This document shows positions 10,832-21,453 of a stretch of DNA of 64,000 nt, piece by piece. Within the stretch, counting starts at the first letter, position 1; the number at the start of each line of letters is the position of its first letter. This DNA comes from Ephydatia muelleri (Eukaryota > Porifera > Demospongiae > Spongillida > Spongillidae), in NCBI GenBank assembly GCA_013339895.1, contig JABACO010000015.1, positions 8,357,649 through 8,421,648 on the forward strand, given 5' to 3'. Under the pieces are notes generated by a model that had not been told where the DNA came from, did no database searches, and saw nothing but the letters and a program-made list of their open reading frames with translations. Position numbers and translations under genes: made by a program.

Positions 10832-12190
10832 TCACTTGTTGGCAACCATTAGATGAGCATTATTGTAGGTTAAAGTTGCACGTTTTGCAGCCTGGATTAG
10901 CTCTTTGGGCGGCTCAAATTCAATAATATTTTTGGGGAGGGCCAACTTAGTTGTTATAATGCTTCCCAATGTCTGCTCAGGATCCAGATTTGGTCGGAAA
11001 GGAGTTTTATTCTTTTGAATCATTGAAAATACTCTTTCTTAAAAGGCATTTGAATGAGGCATTGTTAAAACCAATTGGGCCACATTACTTAAAAGCTGAA
11101 ATTGCAGATGCCCATCTGAAGCTTTTCTATTGCTGAGATAGTCCCAGATGATATCCAATGAGAACAGTTTTGTGCTTTGTACATGTTCCCCATCATCAAT
11201 AATTATTTCAGCCGGAATATCTTTATCTTCAAGCAACTGGTAGGAATAAAATTCATCTTTAAGTACCTCTAATTTGATTGGGTCATGAGAAAATGGAAAA
11301 AGCAATGCATACCTATTAACAAAATACAGTACTTGGGATAACTCCACAGAGCCTCTTTCATTAAAATTAAGAAATCTTGCATTTAGTAGTATTGGATCAT
11401 TTAATGGTAAGTGACTTCTACCATATAGCAATGCTTCCTTGTAAAAACTTCGGACTCCAATATAAAATTGCTTGATTTTATGCATGTTGTACCCGTCATG
11501 GGTCAGTTTGTTGACTGTAGCTTTAGTTGAGAAACCAATATCCAATTGTGTGTCTGTCAACCTTGCATCATCAGATTCAGGGTCAATCTCCTCTACACTA
11601 ACTTGCTTTACAACATTTATACTCAAAAATCTGCAACACAGCTTTCTGATGAAGTCATTAAGGACATTAGGCTCCACTGATATTAATGGATTATCAAGCT
11701 GCAGGAATTTATTAACTCGAACAAAAGGCTGAAGTGCAGACTGATAAAATAAAAGGTAAACTTCTGTCATTGGATCCTCAAATTGATGAGCTAAACGAAT
11801 AAATCTAGCATGTCTTTCTTCATTGCTTAGGAAATAACTTTTGAGGCCTTCATACTTCTGCAATATTCTACTTACAGCTTTCTCTAGGCTCAACCATCTT
11901 GTAGAAACATGCTTAACCATTTCAACATACGTTAAATCACAAAACTCACAAAATTCCTTTAGAGCTTGCTTCCTCTTGGTTGATTTGTCAAACCAGTAGT
12001 ATATATCAATACAAATATCTTCCACATTAAATCCAGTTACAGTTTCAAAGGCACTTGCTGCTTTAATTGCAGTGTTATGTATTATGTGGCATGCACAGCC
12101 ATTGACAAACACAGAAGGAGATACAGCCTGTACTTTTGTCATAATCGAATTCTTTCTTCCTACATTAACAGAAGTATTGTCCATGGTGAA
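10832..12190 (-). pseudogene. hAT-superfamily transposase remnant
   Basis: A 390-codon open frame on the minus strand starts around [13 protein letters not shown] and runs through [14 protein letters not shown] and ISTRWLSLEKAV-type blocks (here HVSTRWLSL). It ends with the hAT C-terminal region, where TAA at about 11041 interrupts SNAF-ERVFSMIQ. Reading continues in frame to 10832. The CxCHIIHN motif and STRW block are hallmarks of hAT-type (ZBED/ZMYM-like) transposases. The N-terminal zinc finger and start are missing because the sequence abuts a Ty3 pol fragment at about 12186. Terminal repeats were not located. Dead copy, though nearly free of other lesions. Confidence 0.75.
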
Positions 12191-13060
12191 GAAGAAAGAT
12201 GGCACATGGAGATTCTGTGTCGATTACAGGAAGCTCAATGCCATTACCCACAAGGATGCTTACCCATTACCAAGGATCGGCGAGACCCTGGAATCACTCT
12301 GGATCTCAGTTTTTCACCACGTTGGATCTAGCATCAGGATATTGGCAGGTCGAGGTAGAAGGAGACAAGGAAAAAACTGCCTTTTCTACACGAGATGGTC
12401 ACTATGAATTTAATGTCATGCCTTTTGGTTTAACCAATGCACCAGCCACCTTTGAGAGGCTCATGGAGTGTGTCCTGGCAGGTCTTACGAACAGTGCTTA
12501 GTTTACCTGGACGACATTGTGATATTTAGCATGACATTCCCTCAACATCTTGAACGATTAGCAACTGTTTTCCAGCATCTACGTAAGGCCGGTCTTACGC
12601 TCAAACCTGAAAAGTGTCACTTTGCACAGAAGGAGATTCATTATCTGGGCCACATTGTATCCTGTAAGGGAGTCCAAGCTGACCGAGAAAACATAAAGGC
12701 CATAACATCATATCCTGTCCCATGTGATATCAAGGAGCTTAGGCAGTTTCTTGGATTGAGTAACTATTACCGTAGATTCATTGAACACTACTCAGATATT
12801 ACAGAACCCCTACACAAGCTTACGCGGAAGTCTGGATCTGGACAGAAGAATGTGACAATGCATTTGGGGTTTTGAAACAAAGACTGACAACTCCACCAAT
12901 CTTGGCGTATCCAAATTTCTCTTATTCATTTGTACTGGCAACTGATGCTTCAGGGATTGCTTTAGGAGGAATCCTAAGCCAGACGACTGATGGTAAAGAG
13001 CAAGTGATAGCATACTGGAGCCGGCAAATGAACAAAGCGGAAAAGACATCCACGAAGTGA
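12185..13060 (+). pseudogene. Ty3/gypsy pol fragment (RT to RNase H), decayed
   Basis: Read in several frames: an RT core ([60 protein letters not shown]), the connection FLGLSNYYRRFI, and the start of RNase H (LATDASGIALGGILSQ). At least three frame changes (near 12300, 12490 and 12850) and loss of gag, protease, integrase and LTRs show it is dead. It abuts the hAT transposase remnant on its 5' side. It is a different lineage from the intact element at 41349. Confidence 0.85.
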
Positions 13061-14535
13061 TTGTGAAAGTTTAGAAGTGTGGATAATGGTACCACAATCC
13101 TCATATTTACTCAGGCAAGGCAGTTGGAACAAATCAGTTGTTGTCAAATCAAAAAACTCCCTCCAGTACTGAGAAAAAAAGCCCGGTTCTTTCTCAACTA
13201 AACAAGACACAGTATCTAGAATTGGTGCGGTCAAGTGTTGGAAATTTCACCGTTAGTTTTTCAAGCCATAAGCCCAGCATACCTGGTGAGAACTTGGTCC
13301 ATTCGTAGATGCTAAAAGGAAACTGAAAACCATTTGTTTCATATATTTTAACTATCGCATTAATCATGGAGTATACTCTGCACGATCTGTCTCTAATGAA
13401 GGATTCAGCCATAAATACTTTGAAGGGCGGCTACTGTGAGAAGCTAGGTATCTATGATCACTGACCTTAAAGCCAGAAACAATCAGAGCTGACGATGTAA
13501 ATGAATATAATGGATTTGTAATACTGGAGAGGATTTTTTGGCACTGGCTTTCTGCATGAGATTTGCGTATTCAATCTTAAACCTTCGATAACTCGGGAAA
13601 ATTCATCTGCAATTAAAAACGACCTCTTCTGAACTTGGGTGAGCATACAGTTTGAATAAAATCCATTACTCTATTGATGGTAAGCAAGGAAATAAACGAT
13701 AATTTTTCAAAATCAGCCCAATCTAAGTGAATCCCACAAGTGCGCGCTACTGAGTGAATCACACGAGCCCAGAATCTCGGTGCCATAGTGTGTGATGAAT
13801 CTGCTTCTGAATGTGGGGTGTCACTATTGTAGGAGATGCAAATGGCAAAAATCTCAATGTCTCTAAGATGACTACACGTAACATCAAGTAACAGACTTTC
13901 CTTGCCGAGATGCTGCAACCACACAATACATCGGGTGCATCTCTTTTGTTTGAGAAGAAGTTGTAGGCTCGAGATATGCCTTCATATCTGAAAGCAAAGT
14001 TTTTACGTGTTGGTTGCGTTCATTAACAAGCATTTCAGATGCTGATTCTTTAAAATGGTGATGATAAGTCAAATAGTTGAGCATGAAATTTGTTCTTTTT
14101 TGTCTTTTTTGTTTTTACAAATTCCACAAAATTGCTCCACTCTTTCCACTCCTCAATTCGCCTATGCAGACAAAACAGCATTGTCTCAGACATAATTTCT
14201 TTCTGCTTTTCCACGGAAATCTTGTTCCACTGAGACAGTGTCTTCGCACCAACTGCTGCTGTTGCTGCTACTGTTGCTGCTGCTGCTTTTGCACTGTTTG
14301 ACACATACTGAAATGCCAGTTCTGCATCTTCTCCTAGTTCATCAAAGAACATTCGTTTCTTATAATTTAACTGAACCCACGTTACCGGCGGAAGGTCATT
14401 TAAAATATGCCATGCCACTATCTTGGTATCCTTGAGAACGTCATTCAATGTCATTGTATCATCATTGGTCACACGAAGTAGCTCGCTGGCAATGGTTATG
14501 TCAAGTGACTTGTGTGCTTGTGTCTTCCACTTCAT
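13061..14535 (-). pseudogene. Decayed NTPase-like gene, possibly Crinkler-related
   Basis: Minus-strand frames line up in order. 14535-14050 is Ala-rich, with a start at MKWKTQAHKS. 14084-13884 ends in PMYCVVAASRQGKS, a P-loop-like motif. 13924-13613 (LLLDVTCSHLRDIEIFAICI, then SYNSDTPHSEAD) continues it in another frame. 13412-13050 completes it. An alpha-helical leader, a xGKSxLL motif and a following beta-strand with YNS resemble the NTPase part of Crinkler-type effectors, known in several invertebrates, but I rest this on short motifs. At least one frameshift sits right after the P-loop (about 13905). A (CTG)n run at 14255-14290 encodes the Ala stretch. Could be an unrelated P-loop family. 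Confidence 0.3.
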
Positions 14536-15076
14536 ATGAGAATTGTTAATGTGTGTGTTGTGTGTTTTTTGTGTGTGAGAGAGATAAACACATCATTTAT
14601 AAACACAATGCGCTCTGAACAGACAGAAAGAGATAAGCACAGACCTACATATTAAACCACACGGACATTCACACTTATACACCAAGCATATGGGATCGTT
14701 TCCGCGAAAAGGGACCTAGCGCATATTATAAGAAAAATGTTATAAAAATGGCATTATGTTTGAATTGCTATAAGTTTTGAACGATTAAAGCTATCAACTT
14801 CTTATTTTCAGCACTTCATACTACACCATTTCTCTGTGGTAAAATACATTTTGGGGTCTTAGGGTTAGGGTTTCTTCGCCCATTTGCAGTTATTTCTATA
14901 ATCCGTTCTGAATCAGTTCCGGACCATGTAGTATTTACGGATTGTAGATCACTATTAGGGCGATGTAGTTGGATTGCCCCGGTACAGTACTCGCACGCGT
15001 ATACTCGCTACTCGATAGGGACTTAATAATTCAAGTCACATAACCCACATGAATTAATGCAAAAATGCGACAGCTG
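14536..15076. other. Intergenic, no gene recognised
   Basis: GT-rich run at 14550-14580, then unremarkable sequence. Two TTAGGG-like words at about 14858-14870 are too few to mean telomeric DNA. Confidence 0.4.
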
Positions 15077-16490
15077 CAGCCAGCTATGTGGGTAGTGTCA
15101 CCTTTGTCTGCGTGTAACTCCACTAAGCACTGGAGAATGGCACAATATTCAGCACGGGAAAATGTTCTTACCTGTACAAGAAAACCTGTACCCAGCTCTT
15201 TGTCAATTTCCTCTCGATAATGTAAGAGATGCAGTAAATGGAACACCGCCTAGGCTCCTTCTGTGGACTTGTTGGATCAAAGACAATTGGAAAAACAAGC
15301 ACGCTCCAACTGGTCGCGAAAGAACAACCAAATGTTGTATACGTCAAGATGAAGGCGAGTGGCAATGTATGCAACACGAAGTGTGAGATTATAACATTTC
15401 AAGATTTTGGAATGATCAACTGCAAAAATTTCGGAAAATATCCTGTGTAAAGATGAGACGTATTTGATTCTTCACAATGTAGTTTAAGCAAAGTAGCTTC
15501 AGTGATTGGATAAACCATAAAAGGGCGATACCCTAATAATTCAGGTTCAGTACAGAGGAAGGGGCCAGCAGTGGAGCAGGGGCCAGCGGAACTAGCGGTG
15601 CATGGAGCAGGGGCCAGCAGTGGAGCAGCCAGGGGTGGAGCAGGGGCCAGCAGTGGAGCAGCCAGGGGTGGAGCAGGGGCCAGCGGAACTAGCGGTGGAG
15701 CAGGGGCCAGCAGTGGAGCAGCCAGGGGTGGAGCAGGGGCCAGCGGAACTAGCGGTGGAGCAGGGGCCAGCAGTGGAGCAGCCAGGGGTGGAGCAGGGAC
15801 CAGCGGAACTAGCGGTGGAGCAGGGGCCAGCAGTGGAGCCTGGGCCAGGACTGGTAGCGGGAAGTAGGGAGGGCCCTCATCTGAGTCTTCATGTATACAA
15901 AGCACTCCAACGTGAAGGCATTTTGACAAAAACAAGCCGTCACGTCAAAACTTTCACAAAGACAAAATGGATGCAGCTTTGAATAATGCTCAGGGCATGA
16001 TATACACGTGTTTCCGGTGCTACTGTAGGCAGGCAGTTCAAGTCCCTGAGTCGCGGTCACATTCGATGTTGATGCTGACGCAAGATCATTTACTCGCCAA
16101 GTCAAGACACTTGTTGATTCGGGTGTAATGCGATGCTTATTTGCTGCTTCGCCTATGGAAAGAGTTGGCTTTCAAAAGGCGATACGCGACGCTGCATTTA
16201 AATCCTGTCTTGAACTGTTTATGGCATATGAGTTCTCAATTCCCGCTGCTGTAAAGTATCTTCAAAAAAGGCAGTCTACCTGTGGACACAGAGATGAAAG
16301 ACATGTTGTCTTGCCTACCACGTACATTTGACAATTTAGAAAAATTTGCAACAGCATTTGATAAGAAGGCATTTGTTGATTCTGCTTTCAGTGAATTAGT
16401 GCATAGTGGGGAGGGTACAAAAAACCCTCCTTATCCCAGATGCTGAGAAACTGTATCGACGTCTAAAATTCGGAGGTAATCGGATTCCCA
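15077..16490 (+). pseudogene. P-loop ATPase family relic (copy A3)
   Basis: The plus strand gives a leader (LCQFPLDNVRDAVNG, about 15199-15240), then, one frame over, Walker A GLVGSKTIGKTSTLQLVAKE (about 15267-15320) and PNVVYVKMKASGNV. A 60-bp minisatellite follows at 15568-15845. The family resumes with DADARSFTRQVK and MRCLFAASPMERVGF (about 16075-16165) and ends with GRVQKTLLIPDAEKLYRRLK (about 16415-16475). The order matches copies A2 and A4. The first 90 bp (15077-15165) also match 31150-31240, suggesting a shared 5' flank. Frame changes near 15250, 16130 and 16400 make it a pseudogene. Confidence 0.6.
15568..15845. repeat. 60-bp minisatellite, Gly/Ala/Ser-coding
   Basis: About four and a half copies of a 60-bp unit built from GGAGCAGGGGCCAGCAGTGG and GGAACTAGCGGT subunits. 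The lines at 15661, 15721 and 15781 are nearly identical at a spacing of exactly 60. Being a multiple of three it keeps frames open on both strands. It interrupts ATPase copy A3. Confidence 0.9.
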
Positions 16491-16734
16491 AGTACTTCGT
16501 CATAAATGAACTGAAAATTTTTGACGAATTAGTGGAAGTGTTTGTGGTTCCTGATATTTTGGCCTTGATTGGAGATGGTTAGGCTCCAGTTTGATGCCAC
16601 TCCTGCTGCTGCAATGTGTTTGTAACTTGTGATGTCTGCAGCTGTTGTAAAACGTGTCATAATTCTCAAATAATAAAACTGACCAATTATTATAAATATT
16701 GCAAGTAATAATAGCAATTAATGTAATATTAAAG

Positions 16735-17757
16735 TTCATTAGCCGGCTTAAGTCTTAGCAGAGGAGGTCTTGGCTTAAGATCCCTAGCTGTTCACTCCAC
16801 TGCTGCATACCTAGGCTCAATTAGCTCATCTTCCCCAGATTTGGTGTCCAGCCATTATGCTATAAACCTCTTCAATCTCCAGGTTTCTGCAGTGGATTCA
16901 TTATCTATTCCTTTGCCAATTAAGTCTCATCTTCAGCATGAACTATGACAAAGAATTGAGAATTGCCAATTCAGTGCACTATACGACTCTGGCACCCTGG
17001 CAGACCGTACTCGTATTCTCTCAGTTTCATCTGTGCATGCCTCCTCATGGCTACAGGCAGTCCCCTCCGCTAGGTTAGGGTTCGACATGGCTCCCAATGA
17101 AATGCAGTGAAGTATCAAATGGTGGCTTGGTCTGCCTCTAACACCAGAAGTAGAGGTATGTGCTTACTGTCCTGACAAAGCTCTGTATGCGCACCATGCA
17201 GTTACCTGCAAATTTGGTGGAGATGTATAGTGGCTAGCCATAATACTCTATGTAACATTATTTTTGATTTTTGCAAAAGAGCTCTGCTAAACCCAAAACT
17301 GGAAGCTGGTGCTGGTTTGGGTCATGAAAGGAGGCTAACAAGGCCTGCCGATATACTGGTTCCAAGCTGGTCCACTAGTGATAAGCCTGCAGCCATTGAT
17401 GTGTCCATCACTTCTCCGCTTAAAATTAAGCATTTTGTCTGAAGTGGGAGTGGTCGCAGGTGCAGCAGCTAGACAGACAGAAGAGAGAAAACACACAAGT
17501 AATGATCCCATCTGCTCCGAACTGGGTTGGAAGTGTGTTCCACTAGTGGTGGAGACATTTGGTGCATGGGGAAGTACAGCAGGCCAGTTTTTTGCACAAC
17601 TAGCAGTACGACTTGTGGCACAGGGAAATTCCACAAAGGCTACCATGCTGAATTCCATCTATGGCAGATTGAGTCTCTTGTTAATTCGAGCCAATGCCCG
17701 TGCTTTCCTCGCAAGGTCACACAACGCCGAAACAATGGACCTGCTTGGGAGTTAGGG
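16735..17757 (+). pseudogene. Non-LTR retrotransposon C-terminus with restriction-like nuclease domain
   Basis: The upstream part reads LSRGGLGLRSLAVHSTAAYL (about 16752-16810), a typical RT C-terminal thumb motif. Then come a Cys/His knuckle (CAYCPDKALYAHHAVTC, about 17159-17210) and RPADILVPSW followed by KPAAIDVSITSP (about 17342-17415), a PD-(D/E)xK-like core. The tail is ELGWKCVPLVVETFGAWG and IYGRLSLLLIRANARAF. This order matches retrotransposons with a C-terminal restriction-like endonuclease; the family name is inferred. A TAG at about 17228 and a frame change near 17440 show decay. The catalytic RT domain is absent. Confidence 0.6.
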
Positions 17758-18489
17758 GGTTGTTTTGTGCATGGTCATTTGTAATAATGTGTATTTGTAA
17801 CGACTTTAAAAAAAAAAGTTCATAAGCAGTTGTTTCCTTATGCACATTCTCATGGAGACAAAAATGAGAGAGAGCGCAATATTAATCATAGATATTAGAG
17901 TAAAGCATGCGTTATTGAATTACACCAAGGTTATGCGATCACATGACCACTATCGGTTAGAATGAATGAATTACATTAACATTTTATGTCGCGTGACAAG
18001 AATTAGCGGCTTGCTTTCTGATCTGGAAGATGGACAGTGCGTGCTTAGAATATCTATATTCAAGCTAGTCTGACGTAGCCACACCCTCGCGCTTTATTCA
18101 AATATGTGAGCTGTGTGCGTACCGGTTCCACGTAAATCGAATCCTTTTTTGTCGAACTCACATTTTGGAAAATTAGTCGGACGAGTGCTAAATGTTGCAA
18201 GTTCGTGCGTACATAGTAACCCAACCTTTTACACAATGTTTAGCGCAATTACATTGTTCCGCTCGTTTGCAGTATTCGTTAGAAGTGAAACGGTTAGACC
18301 CGTCCCGAAAAAAGGTACACTTTTTTTCTGGGCTTTTTTTTTAAAAAGGTAAACAACTGTCCAAACATTCTTACATCAACAAGAGACGTAGCTTTCGTAC
18401 AACTTTAGACTCTTTACTTGTACGGAAGCATTGGAATCAGCTGTACTGACGCGGGTAGTAGGGCCCGCCCGATACACGTAGGGTAGCGT
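17758..18489. other. Intergenic, no gene recognised
   Basis: I see nothing coding. It includes a poly-A tract at 17807-17818, which could be the tail of the preceding retrotransposon fragment. Confidence 0.35.
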
Positions 18490-18660
18490 TAGTCTCGACC
18501 CCAGACCAAAATATTTAACATCAACGGCAAGTAAGTGAATCAATCGTAAAGCATAGTCTCGTACCAAGACCCTGATTCCCACAGCTGTGAATGGATTACA
18601 TCACCGCTACGTGGAAACTGCTGTACTCAATTCTGTCCACGGTCCCCAGAATGTTGGGGA
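18490..18660. mobile_element. TAGTCTCG-family MITE copies (two adjacent starts)
   Basis: TAGTCTCGACCCCAGACC starts at 18490 and TAGTCTCGTACCAAGACC at 18554. The second continues with GATTCCCACAGCTGTGAATG and GCTACGTGGAAACTGCTG, matching the reverse complement of about 24120-24196. Non-coding. Confidence 0.6.
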
Positions 18661-20422
18661 ACCAATCAGATTCAAGGTCACGGCTGTTACGTTCGTGCCA
18701 TTAGGTTTACAATTAGATTGTGTTAACTGAATTACGGTATATATTTAAAATGGCGTACACAAACCTCATTATGAAACCACCAACTTTGGAGGTATTTTAT
18801 GTAAAAACCATGGAAGCAAAGTAAAAACCATTACATGAATGGTTGTCGCACACATATTCGAAATACTACGTAAATATAGGCGCAATTGAAAACAGCTTGT
18901 TACAAGATGCTACAGCTTACGCGCATAAAGGGACTTAACGAGGGGTTGATAATAGCAGGTTTCTAAGCGGTGGTACTCCCAATCCTCCAGATAAATTAGG
19001 TTCAAAAACTTTGCACGAAGCAAGCCAGCTGTGGTGAGTATTTGTATGCATAAAATAAGTTACTACACGGTCTGTAACGGGTCTTGATTCCGCTACGATG
19101 TAAATATGAATAATCGAACTGCACACCACAGGATCTATGGAGCCTGCAGTACACAGGTGCAAATTGAATGAGTTGCGTAGGCCTAGGGTGTGTGGGTGAG
19201 CAAAACCCGCTGCAGCTAAAAAAACGATACATCTGCATGTATGCAGTGCTCATATTGCAACAGCCATCAGATTCACCCACCAATGTTGTGCAACAGGTTG
19301 CCACCTCACTAGCTGCCTTATACAAGAAACCTTATAAATGTGGTCTGAAACCTTATTATGACTGCTATTTGGCCCTGGAAACCATATATCACATAAATTT
19401 GAATCCAAATCCTCCCCTGGAAGCTGAGGAAGCACAAGCTGGCCTTGTTCTAGGTCACACTAGCAGTGATTTGTCCTCTTTGCTCCTCCTGATTGAATGA
19501 GGCAGGCCCATCTGATCACCATGCTCTAACATGTCATTCAGGAGGTGGCTTAGGGACACATCACTATCGCCTCTGTAACTGTCCTGCAGAAATCTGCAGC
19601 TTGTCTGGGTACATGTATGAACTATGAAAGGAAATCCCTTTGCATATGATACTTATAAGGGTATACCTCCAAAGGCATAATGGCCCCTAGCTGAGATATC
19701 TGGCAACACTCTAGCCCAAGTTGTAGAGCACATCGTAACCATAGCACCATTAAAATTCCATTCAACCACCATTGGCCAATACGCAGCTACTCTCTGCCAT
19801 TAGTCAGCTGAACTGCCCAATTTGCCTCAGTGTGTTGAGGTTGCCATATGACAGGCTTGTGTGTACTCGCTGTCTGGCTGAATGGATCCACCTGAGAGGT
19901 TATTTCGTCCCTGCTGCTATGACACCACTCCACTGGAGTGCACACAACTCAGTAAAGCCAGTGTCCTTGTTCAGCTGCTGCTAAATGGTGAGAGCTGTTA
20001 ATTATGACACACACATACTTGCACTGAACAATCAAGGTGAACAAAGAGGAAATGCAGCTTGTGCATACCATTGTACACAGAGTGGTAACTGCATTTGCAT
20101 TATAAAAGTAAGCTTATTTTTCTTTAACTTGCACTTACAGCCGTTGACTTTGGACTCGTGTAACAGTGCCAAAAGCGCCCATCACATAGCTGAGCAAACG
20201 CACACGTAGGCGTCGTGTGCTTGAGCTCCACAGGACACGTAATGAATCTGCGTTGAAAAGCAACTTATTCCGACGTTCACAACTCACACACTAAATCGAG
20301 TAGTAACGTATTGACGACAAAAAAACTCTGCTCACTATCCCTTATCGTTTTCACACAAGGTCATCTGGAGGTTTACACGACGTCTTACGAGGATCCTCCC
20401 GTATTAATCTGTATAGCGGAAG
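18661..20422 (+). other. Spacer with a weak cysteine-rich (RING-like) remnant at 19772-19984
   Basis: Most of this stretch shows nothing. A plus-strand open frame at 19772-19984 encodes QLNCPICLSVLRLPYDRLVC followed by TRCLAEWIHL, the spacing of the first half of a RING-type zinc finger; the second half is missing. An open frame at 19168-19497 lies upstream and may be part of the same relic. There is no clear start or splice structure. Confidence 0.25.
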
Positions 20423-21243
20423 CAGTGATGCCGCGGCCAGCACGGACCGTCCGTGACCGTATTCATTTGACGGTTTTTGACGGCCGACCGTGACCGTGAC
20501 CGTGAAGCTTAACGATCACGTGATTAAACCGTGAAAAATAATTGGCCGTCAAATTTATTTGCTGGCCGTCCGTGGCCGTCAGAACTTTTGACCGTCTATT
20601 AAGCCTATTCACGTCATTAGCGTCACGTGCAGGGGATTTTTTTTCCCTGCGTGGCAAATGTCGTCTTTCCAAGAACCTTTGAGGATAAGCCACCTGATAG
20701 CCACCCGACTGTCACCAACACGTGGCTATGGAACCATTTAAATTTTTATTATTTACGTTGTCCCCCTCGCCATGACATAGTCTCGTCCCCAGCCTGATAT
20801 GTGTTCGTAATATGCGATGTAATCCAGCCGCTGCTGCCGAATGTGGGTCTGGGGACGCGACTTGCCATGATTATGCGTTATCGCGTGGATTCCACGTGCG
20901 AGCGAGTTTTCTCCCAGTTGAGACTCATTGTGAAGATGGAGGATGGATCCAGCCAGGATTGAATCTGTTCTCTTCTCAGCTGCAATAAAGCCTTTAGTTA
21001 ATTGAATCTGTTCTTTCAATACCGTTCATGAACCATTTCTATTGATACGTGCATGCCAAACTTCTATAGCATAAATAATGACCGTCCGTGACCGTATAAA
21101 AATTTTGACGGTTGACGGCCAGCCGTGTACGTGACCGTATTGAAATCATACGGTCCATCTTTGACCGTGAACGTGACCGTCTATATCCAAACGGCCAGCC
21201 GTGAACGTGACCGGATTGTCAAAAGCTGGCCGCGGCATCACTG
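20423..21243. mobile_element. Non-autonomous hAT element, copy 2
   Basis: CAGTGATGCCGCGGCCAGC terminal inverted repeats and a perfect 8-bp duplication AGCGGAAG (20415-20422 and 21244-21251). Same orientation as copy 1 and nearly the same sequence, with small deletions in the middle. No transposase. Confidence 0.92.
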
Positions 21244-21453
21244 AGCGGAAGTCCAAAATGTTTTTAATGACTAGCAAAATGCACTGACGTTTACCAACTG
21301 CTTTCTCTATCCACCTGTCTGTTACTTCGTGAAACCTAGCGATTAGAAGCCTATAAAAAGGGTTTCTTTCCAAGGTAGGCGTTGCTATGGAACAAATTAG
21401 CCATGTTGCTAGGTACTTAATTTCACAGCGGGCGTGAACCTAATGTCCACGTT

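Noticed and set aside
14236-14300. Poly-Leu/poly-Cys frames on the plus strand
   Set aside because: Antisense of the CTG run encoding an Ala stretch in the minus-strand NTPase relic.
14855-14872. Telomere-like TTAGGG words
   Set aside because: Only two units; no array or subtelomeric context.
15399-15982. Pro/Ala- or Gly/Ala-rich proteins from the 60-bp repeat
   Set aside because: The repeat is a multiple of three and open in several frames; no supporting exon structure, and it interrupts a pseudogene.
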